This document shows, piece after piece, positions 23,939 to 33,937 of a stretch of 64,000 nucleotides of DNA; within the stretch, counting starts at the first letter, position 1; every line of letters begins with the position of its first letter. This stretch comes from JALOOX01 sp964557955 (GTDB lineage: Bacteria; Desulfobacterota; Syntrophobacteria; Syntrophobacterales; Syntrophobacteraceae). The notes below the pieces were generated by a model. It saw only the letters and a list, made by a program, of their open reading frames with translations. It was not told where the DNA came from and did no database searches. The stretch spans positions 47,823-111,822 of the forward strand of contig CAZLCS010000014.1 in the NCBI GenBank assembly GCA_964557955.1. Direction: 5' to 3'. A program made the translations under genes and the position numbers.

Positions 23939-26449
23939 TCATCTCCCTTGCAGGTCCCGGACATGGGTTTTGATATCCCATTGTTCGCCGTTGGAGACTG
24001 CCTCGACAGCGCCGTGTACGTCCGTTCGAAGGACAGGTATCCGCCGCTCCTGGCAGCGCCTGAGAACAGCTTCGGAGGGGAAGCCGAAGATGTTGTCCCG
24101 CCCGCAGGAAAACAAGACGGCTTCAGGCCGAAAACGGTCGAGCAGCATCCCCCCCGTTGAGCGGATGCTCCCGTGGTGGGCCGCAACCAGGAGGTTTCGG
24201 CAAGTATCGTCCGGATTGAGCCGCAGCCGCGCCTCCACGGATTGGTCGATGTCTCCCGGCAGGAGAGCTCGGGTGTTTCCGAATCTCACTTCCAGGACAA
24301 TGGAGGTATTGTTCAGATCTTCCCCATCCCAGGAGTGTTCAAGGAATCCGGGAGACGGGTGTAAAATGGAAACGCGGCAGCCCCCTATTTCACGTTCTCC
24401 CTGGATCTCGGGCAGTCGGAGGATCGGGATGCCTCGCTTTCCAGCGATGGATGAGAGTTGCGTCTCCATTTCCCGAGTGCTGGAAAGGCCGGTTTCCCAG
24501 AAGTGCCCCACGGAAAAATGGGACAGGATGAATTTCAGTCCGTTTCGATGGTCGGGGTGGTCGTGGGACAGGATCACATGATCCAGATGGCTGACGCCCG
24601 CCTGCCACAGGAATGGCGCCAGAGCCGCCCGTCCGATGTCGAATGAATCATCGTGGAACCCACCGCCATCCACGAGCATGGTCTCTCCCATCGGAAACCT
24701 CAGCAGTGTCGAAGAGCCCTGACCGACATCGATGACATTGACCTTGAGGAGAGGAGGCGCGCTGGTCTCTTTGGCCCACGAGGGCAGAAACTGAAAGGAG
24801 AGGGCCAGGAGCGACAAACCGGCGACAGCTGCCGACCGGATGCGCCACGTCCAGGGGGAGTTCAGGATGAGGAGCCCGCCGTAATAGGCCGCGACCACAC
24901 CGAGACCCACAGTTCCAACCCAGAAATAGGCCCATGAGAGACTGCTCAAGCGCAGGATCAGCCAGAGGCAGAATTCCACCACCCAGCCTCCGGCTTGAAA
25001 AAGGAAGTAAGCCAACGAGTCCTGGATCGTGAGCAGGACGAGGCCCGTCAGACCCAGCGGCAGCACGATGAAGCCAACCACGGGAACGAGTACGGTGTTG
25101 GCCAGAAAACCGGCAAGGGACAGGCCATGGAAATGATGGATGATGATGGGCAATACCATGAGGTTGACGGCCAGGGATACCCAAAACGCTTCGGCGAAGG
25201 GTTGTAGCAGGCGGCCGATCAACCGGCTCCGTGCTGAGGCTTTCCCACGTTTGCCGAAGACCCGGCGGGAGAGGTTGGGGTAGACGACGAAGAGACCGAT
25301 CATGGCTGCGAATGAGAGTTGAAAGGAGACCTGTCCGATGCTGTTGGGCCATACCATCAGGATGGCCAGAGCTGCAAGGGCCAGGGTGGACATCCCGTCC
25401 GGAAGCCGTTGGCGGAGCAAGGCCCATGTGAATAACCCCAGCATGATGAGCGATCTCCAGGTGGGAATGGCCAAACCGCTTACCAGCGCATAGGCTGCTA
25501 CGGCAGCCATGGCCGGCCAACGGGCGATCTGCTGGTCGCTGGTCTGCTGAAGGAGGCAGGGTGCTGCAATACGAACCAACCGGCACGTGAGCCAGAAAAC
25601 ACCGAGGCTCACGAGGCCCAGGTGCAGCCCTGAGATGGAAAGGAGGTGGGCGAGTCCAGTTCGATTCAGGTGGTCGTTCCACTGAACTGGAAGGGGGTAA
25701 CCGAGAAGCAGCGCCCCGTAGAAATCGGCTGTGTCCTGTGGTAGATTTGACTTCAGCCACAGGCGGGCGTCCTGGCGAAATGCGTCGAATGCCGCCAGGA
25801 TGCCCAACGGCGTGAAGCTCGCGAAGACATCACTTCTCGAAGGATCCCGAGCTCTCAACAGCGGCCGGTCATCGGGGACATACGCTCGACCATAAATGCC
25901 TTTTTCTGCTTGATAGGCAACATAATCAAAACCGCCCGGATTGCTGAATCCCCTCAGCGGCCTCACGGTCAAGCGAGCCAGGAAGCGATCGCCTGGCAGC
26001 CATCCGGCTGATCCTGCAGCCGTTCGACCAATGGTGAGCAGGATGTCTGCGCCCACCGGGCTGACTCGATCAGTCTCGATGGCATCAATCAGGCGGATCT
26101 GGAGCCTTGCCCGCTGCTCCTCAAAGTTGACGGGGGCGACGAGTTCGGCCAGGTATAGTGTCTGCGGCCTTGAGTAGCAGGATGAGATGGCAGTCGGGAC
26201 CCGGAGATTCGAAGCGGCCAGATGAGCGCCGAGCATGCCCAGAAGGCCAAAACAAATCATTACGGCTGTTGGAGATCGCCACGATGCAAAACGAGGCAGA
26301 AGAGCCAGAGCCGCGTAAGCCAGGACCATCGCTGATGCGGCCAGCAAAACATCGGACGGGAAATTGTTGGCGATTAACCGACCCGCAACCACTCCGGCAA
26401 CGAAGGCCAGGGCCATCCAGAAGAGAGGCCGCACATGCACCGAGTTCAT
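23939..26449 (-). CDS. comEC: ComEC/Rec2 DNA-uptake channel protein
   Basis: Inner-membrane protein thought to pass single-stranded DNA into the cytoplasm during natural transformation. The 836-residue protein is full length: N-terminal helices and an OB-like DUF4131 region (to about 200), the polytopic Competence domain (about 230-510, with HLLSISGLHLG), and a C-terminal metallo-beta-lactamase domain (about 565-830) with VIDVGQGSSTL, VDGGGF and the metal motif SHDHPDH near residue 626, then AAHHGS. The last gene of the rho-to-comEC run, starting 12 bases after the ClC gene. No other competence genes are in the window. Confidence 0.95.
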   Translation of the reverse strand: MNSVHVRPLFWMALAFVAGVVAGRLIANNFPSDVLLAASAMVLAYAALALLPRFASWRSPTAVMICFGLLGMLGAHLAASNLRVPTAISSCYSRPQTLYLAELVAPVNFEEQRARLQIRLIDAIETDRVSPVGADILLTIGRTAAGSAGWLPGDRFLARLTVRPLRGFSNPGGFDYVAYQAEKGIYGRAYVPDDRPLLRARDPSRSDVFASFTPLGILAAFDAFRQDARLWLKSNLPQDTADFYGALLLGYPLPVQWNDHLNRTGLAHLLSISGLHLGLVSLGVFWLTCRLVRIAAPCLLQQTSDQQIARWPAMAAVAAYALVSGLAIPTWRSLIMLGLFTWALLRQRLPDGMSTLALAALAILMVWPNSIGQVSFQLSFAAMIGLFVVYPNLSRRVFGKRGKASARSRLIGRLLQPFAEAFWVSLAVNLMVLPIIIHHFHGLSLAGFLANTVLVPVVGFIVLPLGLTGLVLLTIQDSLAYFLFQAGGWVVEFCLWLILRLSSLSWAYFWVGTVGLGVVAAYYGGLLILNSPWTWRIRSAAVAGLSLLALSFQFLPSWAKETSAPPLLKVNVIDVGQGSSTLLRFPMGETMLVDGGGFHDDSFDIGRAALAPFLWQAGVSHLDHVILSHDHPDHRNGLKFILSHFSVGHFWETGLSSTREMETQLSSIAGKRGIPILRLPEIQGEREIGGCRVSILHPSPGFLEHSWDGEDLNNTSIVLEVRFGNTRALLPGDIDQSVEARLRLNPDDTCRNLLVAAHHGSIRSTGGMLLDRFRPEAVLFSCGRDNIFGFPSEAVLRRCQERRIPVLRTDVHGAVEAVSNGEQWDIKTHVRDLQGR

Positions 26450-26461
26450 GGGAGATCAGGC

Positions 26462-28285
26462 TCAGGTTTCTTTCAGGTTTTGGATCTCACGATGGTAGGC
26501 TTCCATGAGATCCTCAAACCGGACAATCCCAATGACGCCGGTCTGACCGTCTTCGATGGGGATCTGTCCGTACTGAGACAGCAGGAACAGGTTCAGGGCA
26601 TCGTAGAGATTGTCGTTCAGCCCAAGACTTACAGGCGGTGAGGCGAGCTCTCCGACCACCAACAGATCGGTCACCGCGTCATCAAACATGACTTCCCGGA
26701 TGTCCGCAAGACATAGGATCCCCTGCAGCTGGAAATGATCGTCCACCACGGGGAAGAACGACGCCCGTGTCTTGGTCAGAAGCCTTCTCAACCCAGCGAG
26801 AGACATGTCCTGCGGAAGCATCATGACCGGAGTGTCCCTGCGGAAGATGTCCGCGACCTTGAGGTGCTGCAGCAGATTGATGACGCGATCCGAGTGGTGC
26901 GCCGGCGAGTGGAACTTATTCAGGACCTGCTTTTCGTAAAGGCTCCAGCGATGGGACAGGAGAATGGCGATGACGGAGGTGAACATGAGCGGAACCACCA
27001 GGCCATAGCCGCCCGTCATCTCGCAGACCATCAGAATCGCTCCGATGGGAGCCTTGGCCACACCGGCGAAGAAAGCGCCCATTCCCACCAGGGCCATGGC
27101 TCCGGGGTGCGGCGCAAACTGCGGGTACCAGGACTGACTGACCTGTCCCACGGCCCCCCCCAGCATGGCCCCGATGAACAGCGAGGGTCCGAAGACTCCG
27201 CCGCTCCCGCCGGAGGAGATGGTGCAGGAGGTGGCCGCTATTTTCAGTCCGGCCAGGCTGAACATGGCCAGAAAGGGCAGATCTCCCCTCAGGGCTTCCT
27301 GAATGGCGCCATACCCGCCGCTCAGCACCTTGGGCTGCCAAAGGCCCATGATTCCGACCAGCAGACCCCCGAAAGCCGGGATGAGGGGCTTTCGCCAGGG
27401 GAGCTTTCGAAAGAAGCGGTCCCTCATCCCATAAAATACCTTGACGTAGGCATATCCTGAGGGGACGCACACCAGCCCGAGGACGGCATAGCAGAGCAGG
27501 GCTGCGGGATGCTCGAAATGTACGGGAGGAACGGCGAAGATCGGCTCATGGCCGAAAATGGTGGTGAAGATGGCATATCCGACCACAGAAGCGATGATGG
27601 AAAGCACAATGCCTTCGGCCTCGAAATCTTCGCGATAAAGGACTTCGATGGATGTGAGGGCGCCTCCGAGCGGGGCGCGAAAAATGGCTCCGAGCCCGGC
27701 AGCGCAGCCGGCAAGGAGCATCAGCCGTCTCTCACGCACCCCGATGCCGCAGGTGCGGCCGATCCACGAGCCCAGACCGGCCCCGATCTGGGCGATGGGA
27801 CCTTCACGTCCGGCGCTGCCTCCCGTTGAAAGCGTGATGACCGAGGCAATCCCTTTGACGAAAGGAACGCGGGTGCGGATGTTGCCCTGCCGGTTGTGGA
27901 AGGCGTCGATGAAGGCATCCGTGCCATGTCCTTCGGCTTCGGGGGCCCAGCGGTAAACGATGAGCCCGGACAGAAGGCCGCCCAAGGCAGGAAGCAGACA
28001 CAGCAGCCAGGGACGGAATTCCGTGTCGGATGTGAGGTCGACGAGGTGCTCGCCGGCCGGCTTCGTGCCGACATAGCCCGCGAGCTCCTCCATAGCGAAA
28101 AAGGTGGTCCATTCCAGAAGAAAGAAAACGAGGCAGGCCATAAGGCCGGCTGTCACTCCCACCGCCGTCCCATAGATGCTCCAGCGAAGCGTCTTGTTGC
28201 GTTCCAGCTTCGCCCGAAGGGATGCTGTCCACCGCGAACAGGTGGAGTCTATCCCCGCTTGGTTGTTGGGTGCGTCCCTCTCCAA
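26462..28285 (-). CDS. ClC-family chloride channel/transporter with CBS domains
   Basis: Polytopic ClC protein of 607 residues: ten or more membrane segments, the gating-glutamate motif GREGP near residue 160, the GSGGVFGPSLFIGA helix near 365-380, and a C-terminal pair of CBS domains (about 470-600) that may bind nucleotides. In place of the canonical GSGIP anion-binding stretch it has GHGTDA, as in a divergent ClC subgroup, so anion selectivity cannot be taken for granted. It starts 6 bases after murA and is 12 bases before comEC, hence in the same transcript. Confidence 0.92.
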   Translation of the reverse strand: MERDAPNNQAGIDSTCSRWTASLRAKLERNKTLRWSIYGTAVGVTAGLMACLVFFLLEWTTFFAMEELAGYVGTKPAGEHLVDLTSDTEFRPWLLCLLPALGGLLSGLIVYRWAPEAEGHGTDAFIDAFHNRQGNIRTRVPFVKGIASVITLSTGGSAGREGPIAQIGAGLGSWIGRTCGIGVRERRLMLLAGCAAGLGAIFRAPLGGALTSIEVLYREDFEAEGIVLSIIASVVGYAIFTTIFGHEPIFAVPPVHFEHPAALLCYAVLGLVCVPSGYAYVKVFYGMRDRFFRKLPWRKPLIPAFGGLLVGIMGLWQPKVLSGGYGAIQEALRGDLPFLAMFSLAGLKIAATSCTISSGGSGGVFGPSLFIGAMLGGAVGQVSQSWYPQFAPHPGAMALVGMGAFFAGVAKAPIGAILMVCEMTGGYGLVVPLMFTSVIAILLSHRWSLYEKQVLNKFHSPAHHSDRVINLLQHLKVADIFRRDTPVMMLPQDMSLAGLRRLLTKTRASFFPVVDDHFQLQGILCLADIREVMFDDAVTDLLVVGELASPPVSLGLNDNLYDALNLFLLSQYGQIPIEDGQTGVIGIVRFEDLMEAYHREIQNLKET

Positions 28286-28291
28286 CCTGGT

Positions 28292-29542
28292 TCACCCCTT
28301 TTCACGCCAGACCCTCGCCCCGACTGCGGCGAGCTTCTTCTCAATCGCTTCGTAGCCCCGATCCAGGTGATAGATGCGGCTGATTTCAGTCAAGCCCTTG
28401 GCTGCAAGGCCTGCGAGCACCAGGGAAGCCGAGGCTCGCAGGTCGGTGGCCATGACCGGGGCGCCTGAGAGCCCGCGGACCCCTCGGACCACCGCACTGC
28501 GGCCGTCCAGCTCAATGTCGGCCCCGAGCCGTTTCAGCTCGAGGACGTGCATGAAGCGATTCTCGAAGATCTGTTCGGAAATGATGCTCACGCCGTCACC
28601 GAGCGCCATCAACGCCATGAACTGGGCCTGCATGTCGGTGGGAAAACCCGGATAAGGCCATGTCTTCACATCCTGACTTCGGATGGTCCCGTTGCGTGAG
28701 GCGGTCACACTGCTTTCTCCGATCTCGATGTGGACACCCGCAGCAGTCAGCTTCTCGATGAGAGCTTCCAGGTGCCCGGGAACGCACTGAGAGAGAGTCA
28801 GCCTGCCTCCGGTTATTCCTGCCGCCACCAGGTAGGTCCCGGCCTCGATGCGGTCGGGAATGACTCGGATGGTGCTCGCTTCGAGCTCCGGCACTCCCTC
28901 GATGGTGATCTCTGCTGTGCCCGCCCCCTCGATGCGGGCTCCCATCCGGGTCAGGTAATCAGCCACGGCTACCACTTCCGGTTCTCGCGCGGCATTGCGA
29001 AGCACGGTAACGCCGTCGGCCAGCGTCGCAGCCATCATGAGGTTTTCCGTGCCGGTAACGGTTACCTGGTCGAAGGTGATCGCAGCGCCACGCAAACGGC
29101 GGGCAGTGGCAGATACGTAACCGTGCTCGAGACTGATGTCGACACCCATCTGCTGCAGACCCTTCAGGTGAAGATTGATGGGACGGGCACCGATGGCGCA
29201 GCCTCCCGGAAGGGAAACTCGCGCCTTTCTGTATCTTGCGACCAGCGGACCCAGTACCACAACGGATGCCCGCATCGTTTTGACCAGCTCGTACGGAGCC
29301 TCGAAGGTTCGAATGTCCGCCGTATCGACCGTCAGCGTATCGTTGTGCTCACAGACTGCGCCCATGTGACCGAGAAGAGTCTGCATGGTTCGGATATCCC
29401 GGAGTCGGGGCACGTTGTGATAGATATGCCTGCCGCCGGCCAGGAGGGAAGCGGCCATGAGAGGAAGTGCGGCGTTTTTCGCCCCGCTGATGGGGATTTC
29501 ACCTTCGAGAGCGAAGCCGCCCTCGACCACCAATCGATCCAT
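28292..29542 (-). CDS. murA: UDP-N-acetylglucosamine 1-carboxyvinyltransferase
   Basis: First committed step of peptidoglycan synthesis: transfer of enolpyruvate from PEP to UDP-GlcNAc. The 416-residue length and inside-out alpha/beta barrel repeats fit the family. The opening GAKNAALPLMAASLLA carries the catalytic Lys-Asn, and the loop PGGCAIGARPI near residue 113 keeps the active-site Cys, so the enzyme should be sensitive to fosfomycin. It follows prmC by 3 bases, as in many proteobacterial prfA-prmC-murA clusters. Confidence 0.97.
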   Translation of the reverse strand: MDRLVVEGGFALEGEIPISGAKNAALPLMAASLLAGGRHIYHNVPRLRDIRTMQTLLGHMGAVCEHNDTLTVDTADIRTFEAPYELVKTMRASVVVLGPLVARYRKARVSLPGGCAIGARPINLHLKGLQQMGVDISLEHGYVSATARRLRGAAITFDQVTVTGTENLMMAATLADGVTVLRNAAREPEVVAVADYLTRMGARIEGAGTAEITIEGVPELEASTIRVIPDRIEAGTYLVAAGITGGRLTLSQCVPGHLEALIEKLTAAGVHIEIGESSVTASRNGTIRSQDVKTWPYPGFPTDMQAQFMALMALGDGVSIISEQIFENRFMHVLELKRLGADIELDGRSAVVRGVRGLSGAPVMATDLRASASLVLAGLAAKGLTEISRIYHLDRGYEAIEKKLAAVGARVWREKG

Positions 29543-29545
29543 AAA

Positions 29546-30430
29546 TCACCTTTCAGTCATTTGGATATGCAATACGCGGACGACTCCTGAATAATCCTTG
29601 AAGAATCGGAATTGTGCAACCCCCGTTTTCTCGGAAAGCATCCGGTCCAGGAGTTTCTCCTGTCCCTGTCCGATTTCCATCAGCAGGTGCCCGCCTCCCG
29701 GGAGGAATGAAGGAACCCGGTCGAGAATGGAGACGATGAGATCGGTGCCATAGGGGCCGCCTCCCCGAAGAGCTCCCATCGGCTCGTAGGTGCCCACTTC
29801 GGGGGAAAGGTCGGGGAGCTCCAGATCGCCGATATAGGGTGGATTGGTAACGACCAGATCGAACGGCTGCGCCGTCGGTATGAATGCTTCGAGCAGGTCC
29901 ATCGCCACAAATGCAATGCGACGGTCCAGGCCATGGCGGCGCGCGTTGCGGTGAGCTACCTGCAGCGCATCGATGGAGCGGTCGGTGGCGACCAGGGAGA
30001 TTTGGGAAGCTTCCCGGGCGAGCGCCAGGGCGATGGCTCCCGATCCGGTCCCGAGATCCAGGACTCGCAGTGGACGATCTTCTATGAGCTCGATGGCCTT
30101 TTCGACCAGCACCTCGGTCTCCGGGCGCGGAATGAGCGTTGCCGGTGACACTTCCAAATCAAGGGACCAGAATTCCTGCCTTCCGGTGATGTACTGGGTT
30201 GGTTCGCGGGCGGCCCGGCGCTTCACGAATTCCCGAAACCGCATCAGTTCGTCGCCGCCGAGAGGCTGGTCAAACCGCAGATAGAGCTGTATGCGCTCGA
30301 GGCCGAGTGCGTTGGCCAGAAGGACCTCGGCATCCGCTCTGGGTTGCGGGATTCCTTTGCGTTTAAAGTAGTCCGCGGTCCATTGCAGGACTTTCAGGAT
30401 GGTCCAAACCTCTTCCATCCGCGTCCTCAA
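29546..30430 (-). CDS. prmC: Release factor glutamine N5-methyltransferase
   Basis: Methylates the Gln of the GGQ motif in peptide chain release factors. The 294-residue protein has the N-terminal helical PrmC domain (to about 85, ending in RRAAREPTQYITGRQEF) and a Rossmann methyltransferase domain with VLDLGTGSGAIALALA and the substrate-binding NPPY motif in VVTNPPYIG. The GRQEFWSL block before motif I is a PrmC signature. It lies 57 bases after prfA, whose product is its substrate. ATG codons at residues 1 and 5 are both possible starts. Confidence 0.95.
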   Translation of the reverse strand: MRTRMEEVWTILKVLQWTADYFKRKGIPQPRADAEVLLANALGLERIQLYLRFDQPLGGDELMRFREFVKRRAAREPTQYITGRQEFWSLDLEVSPATLIPRPETEVLVEKAIELIEDRPLRVLDLGTGSGAIALALAREASQISLVATDRSIDALQVAHRNARRHGLDRRIAFVAMDLLEAFIPTAQPFDLVVTNPPYIGDLELPDLSPEVGTYEPMGALRGGGPYGTDLIVSILDRVPSFLPGGGHLLMEIGQGQEKLLDRMLSEKTGVAQFRFFKDYSGVVRVLHIQMTER

Positions 30431-30487
30431 ATATTATGGACCGGTCCGTATGGGGGGAGCCGGTGGTGGAGCGGGCGTGGGAGACTG

Positions 30488-31573
30488 TCACTCACTGCTT
30501 TTCAAGGCCTCTGCCTGAAAATAGGCGATCAAAGGATCGATGATCTCCTCGAGAGTGCCAGCCAGGATAGCCTCCAGCTTGTAAACGGTGAGGTTGATAC
30601 GGTGATCGGTCACGCGGTTCTGAGGAAAATTGTAGGTTCGGATCCGCTCGCTCCGGTCCCCACTTCCGACCTGGCTCTTTCTGTCCTGAGCGATCTTGGC
30701 TTCCTGCTCGCTCTGCATCTGGTCCATGAGCCTGGCCCTGAGGACCTTCAAAGCCTTCGCTTTGTTTTTGTGCTGTGACTTCTCGTCCTGACAGATCACG
30801 ACGAGGCCCGAAGGAATATGGGTGATGCGCACTGCGGAATCGGTTGTGTTGACACTCTGTCCCCCGGGGCCCGAAGACCTGAAAACGTCGATCCGCAGAT
30901 CGTTTGGATCAATATAGACATCCACCTCCTCGGCTTCGGGAAGCACGGCCACCGTCACCGCTGAAGTGTGAATGCGGCCCTGGCTCTCGGTAACGGGTAC
31001 GCGCTGGACCCGGTGAACGCCCCGTTCGTATTTCAAACGGCTGAACGCCCCCTTGCCGTTAATGGCGAAGATGACCTCCTTGAAGCCGCCGATGCCCGTC
31101 GGGTGCGTGTCGAGGATCTCCACCTTCCATCGCTGCAGCTCGGCGTATCTCGTGTACATTCTCAGAAGGTCGGAAACAAACAGGGCCGCCTCATCGCCAC
31201 CGGTACCGGCCCGGATCTCGACAATGACGCTCTTGTCGTCGTATGGGTCCTTGGGCACCAGCATCAGCTTCAGGTCGGTCTCCGCAGAATCGAGGTCCTT
31301 TCTGAGCTGGGCAATCTCCTGGCGAATCAGGTCCCGCATTTCCGCGTCACTCTCTGTTTCAAGGAGCTCCTGGTTGTCCTGGAGAGTCTGGCGAACCCGC
31401 CTGTAATGGCGATACTGCTCAACGATGGGGGCAATATCGGAGTGTTCTTTGGCCGCCTGTTGATAGAGCTTGGGGTCGGCGAGGACCTCCGCGCTGACCA
31501 GAGCCTCCTCCAACTGCAGGAATCTCTCTTCTACGCTGTCTAGACGTTCCAACATCTGCTTATGACCCGACAT
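30488..31573 (-). CDS. prfA: Peptide chain release factor 1
   Basis: Terminates translation at UAA and UAG. The 361-residue protein has the coiled N-terminal domain, the RF1-type codon-recognition tripeptide P-V-T in RVPVTESQGR, and the peptidyl-tRNA hydrolysis motif GGQ in SSGPGGQSVN near residue 237. The PVT (PxT) form separates it from RF2, whose tripeptide is SPF. It sits between rpmE and prmC on the same strand. In a genome that recodes UGA as Sec, RF2 rather than RF1 is the competitor for UGA. Confidence 0.97.
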   Translation of the reverse strand: MSGHKQMLERLDSVEERFLQLEEALVSAEVLADPKLYQQAAKEHSDIAPIVEQYRHYRRVRQTLQDNQELLETESDAEMRDLIRQEIAQLRKDLDSAETDLKLMLVPKDPYDDKSVIVEIRAGTGGDEAALFVSDLLRMYTRYAELQRWKVEILDTHPTGIGGFKEVIFAINGKGAFSRLKYERGVHRVQRVPVTESQGRIHTSAVTVAVLPEAEEVDVYIDPNDLRIDVFRSSGPGGQSVNTTDSAVRITHIPSGLVVICQDEKSQHKNKAKALKVLRARLMDQMQSEQEAKIAQDRKSQVGSGDRSERIRTYNFPQNRVTDHRINLTVYKLEAILAGTLEEIIDPLIAYFQAEALKSSE

Positions 31574-31875
31574 GTCTGAAGATCTGACCGATTGTCAGAA
31601 AATTCCGGGCCAGAGACCAAGAGCGGGTGAACAGTCTGTGGCCGGTGAAAAAAAAAGCACTCCAACGCACCGCCTCAGGGTCTGCCAACCCAAGGGAAAT
31701 GGGGCTGCTGCATCGAAGTGCTGGATCGCTCAGGTTGAAGTCAACGTTGAGAGTCGCCGGGCAATCTTCAGGGACGTCCCGGGCTTTTCCCACCGCGAGC
31801 GGCTCTGCCTTTGCAGCCACGTGGGCTGGTTCGCAGGGCGGGTTGGCCGCTGAGGCCTCCCAGGGATCGAGGCTG
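31574..31875. other. Intergenic spacer between rpmE and prfA
   Basis: About 300 bases on a strand that is otherwise densely packed. In several related gene orders a DUF1385 gene occupies this place, but no such ORF is present here. I see no supported gene or RNA. Confidence 0.45.
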
Positions 31876-32097
31876 TTATTCCTGGTTCGCCTTCTGCTGG
31901 AATTTCTCGTATTTCTTCCTGAACCGCTCGATTCGTCCTGCAGAGTCAACCAGTTTCTGTTTACCCGTATAGAAAGGATGGCACTTGGAGCAAATTTCGA
32001 CCCGGATTTCCTTCTTGGTGGATCCTGTAGGGATCTCGGCGCCGCAGGCACACGTGATGGTGGTGTCGTAATATGCCGGATGCGTATCTTTTTTCAT
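31876..32097 (-). CDS. rpmE: 50S ribosomal protein L31 (zinc form)
   Basis: Small ribosomal protein of 73 residues that bridges the subunits. It starts MKKDTHPAY, with an AGGAGG eleven bases upstream of ATG 32097, and shows the zinc-binding cysteines of the C+ form (CACG and CSKC) followed by the invariant HPFYTGKQK. The longer ORF from 32142 is not needed. Position directly after rho is conserved in many proteobacteria. Confidence 0.96.
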   Translation of the reverse strand: MKKDTHPAYYDTTITCACGAEIPTGSTKKEIRVEICSKCHPFYTGKQKLVDSAGRIERFRKKYEKFQQKANQE

Positions 32098-32222
32098 TTG
32101 ATGTGAGTCCTCCTGGTTCGGTCGCATGGGATTATTGAACATCTGAATATACTAGCTCACAGTCCCGCATTCAACCGAAAATTGCAGCCTTGTACGGCAG
32201 TGAGCCTGCCGGCTCGTAGTCC

Positions 32223-33557
32223 CTATCGGTTCATGGAGGCAAGGAATTCCGAATTGTGTCGTGTGCCCTGCATCTTGTCGAGCAGAAACTCCATCGCATC
32301 CACGGGGTTCAAGGGGGAGAAAAGCTTCCGCAGGATCCATATGCGGTTGAGGTCGTCCGGAGGAAGCAGCAGTTCTTCCTTGCGGGTGCCCGATTTGTTG
32401 ATGTCGATGGCCGGGAAGACGCGGCGGTCTGAAAGCTTGCGATCCAGAACGATCTCCATGTTGCCCGTGCCCTTGAATTCTTCGAAGATGACCTCATCCA
32501 TGCGGCTGCCGGTTTCAATGAGGGCTGTGGCGATGATGGTGAGGCTGCCTCCCTGTTCGACGTTTCGGGCCGCTCCGAAGAATCTCTTGGGGCGATGGAG
32601 CGCATTGGAATCCAGACCACCGGAGAGTATCTTGCCGCTCGGGGGCACCACGGTGTTGTAAGCCCGGGCCAGACGCGTGATGCTGTCGAGCAGGATCACC
32701 ACGTCACGCTTGTGCTCCACCAATCGCTTAGCCTTTTCGCTCACCATTTCCGCAACCTGTACATGCCTCTGGGGAGGCTCGTCAAAGGTCGAGCTCACGA
32801 CCTCGGCGCGAACGTTTCGCTGCATGTCGGTCACTTCCTCGGGGCGCTCATCGATGAGCAGCACAATGAGATAGGCATCCCGATGATTGATGGCGATGGC
32901 GTTGGCAAGGCTCTGGAGCAGCATCGTCTTGCCGGTTCGGGGCGGCGCGACGATCAGACCACGCTGGCCGAATCCGATGGGAGTCAGGAGGTCCATGACG
33001 CGTGTGGAATAATTGTCTGCAACGGTTTCGAGCTTGATACGGCGGTCGGGATAGAGGGGGGTGAGGTTGTCGAAGAGGATCTTGTCCCTGGCCATATCAG
33101 GGTCTTCGAAATTCACCGCCTCGACCTTGAGGAGTGCGAAGTATCTCTCGTTATCCTTGGGTGGGCGGATCTGTCCGGAGATGCTGTCGCCCGTCCTCAG
33201 GTTGAACCGCCGGATCTGGGACGGAGACACGTAAATGTCGTCGGGACCGGGCAGATAGTTGTAATTCTGACTTCTCAGGAACCCGAAACCGTCCGGCAGA
33301 ATTTCCAGTACGCCTTCACCGTAAATGAGCCCGCTCATCTCAGCCTGGGCCTGCAGGATGGCGAAAATGAGCTCCTGCTTGCGCATGGAGCTGGCTCCTT
33401 CGATGTTCAGCCCCTTGGCCATGCCGAGCAACTCCCGGATGTTTCTGGCCTTCAGCTCGACGAGATTCATCTCGTTATGCGAATCCCGGGACTCCTGGTT
33501 TCGGCCTCCGCGTTCCCTTGCAGGGGTGCCATTGTCGGTGGAAGACGTGTCCGCCAT
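32223..33557 (-). CDS. rho: Transcription termination factor Rho
   Basis: Hexameric RNA-dependent helicase for Rho-dependent termination. From ATG 33557 (GAGGAG about ten bases upstream) it has 444 residues: a short charged extension, the N-terminal helix bundle starting MNLVELKARN, the RNA-binding OB fold with DGFGFLRS and YVSPSQIRRF, and the RecA-type ATPase with Walker A APPRTGKT, LIDERPEEVTDM and the R-loop region. The first 30 residues (Ser/Arg/Asn-rich) are longer than in E. coli Rho. A good promoter lies about 195 bases upstream. It heads the rho-rpmE-prfA-prmC-murA-ClC-comEC run. Confidence 0.97.
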   Translation of the reverse strand: MADTSSTDNGTPARERGGRNQESRDSHNEMNLVELKARNIRELLGMAKGLNIEGASSMRKQELIFAILQAQAEMSGLIYGEGVLEILPDGFGFLRSQNYNYLPGPDDIYVSPSQIRRFNLRTGDSISGQIRPPKDNERYFALLKVEAVNFEDPDMARDKILFDNLTPLYPDRRIKLETVADNYSTRVMDLLTPIGFGQRGLIVAPPRTGKTMLLQSLANAIAINHRDAYLIVLLIDERPEEVTDMQRNVRAEVVSSTFDEPPQRHVQVAEMVSEKAKRLVEHKRDVVILLDSITRLARAYNTVVPPSGKILSGGLDSNALHRPKRFFGAARNVEQGGSLTIIATALIETGSRMDEVIFEEFKGTGNMEIVLDRKLSDRRVFPAIDINKSGTRKEELLLPPDDLNRIWILRKLFSPLNPVDAMEFLLDKMQGTRHNSEFLASMNR

Positions 33558-33751
33558 GTCGCCTGTTCTCCTCTGCTTATGCATACTTGCCTGTCGATCT
33601 CTTGTGGGTATTCATATTTTTTGATGGTATCCCCGAGGAATCACGAAGGAGTCATTGGGGGGTGGAAGGGAGGTCCTTGAATCGTAGTGTTCCGGTAACC
33701 AGCAAGCAAAGTGCCGGCAACCGTTCCTTTCGAACCGGCTTAGAAAGAAGA

Positions 33752-33780
33752 AGTATCCAACTGTATGAAGATTTGGTCAA
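33752..33780 (-). promoter_or_regulatory. Sigma-70-type promoter for rho
   Basis: On the minus strand TTGACC (33780-33775) and GATACT (33757-33752) are 17 bases apart. The start point would be near 33745, leaving a leader of about 190 bases before rho, long enough for autoregulation by Rho as in E. coli. The -10 box matches at four of six positions. Confidence 0.45.
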
Positions 33781-33937
33781 CTCATTACGTAACCTTAACC
33801 ATTACACTGCTCTACTTCGGTTCAGGAACCTCTGAATTCGAATTCTTCACCCTTACTCTCCCAGATGCGGAGCATCGTTTACTTCATTAATTGCCCATTT
33901 CGGAACATAGAGCTTCGAACTTTAGTATAAGCATTGG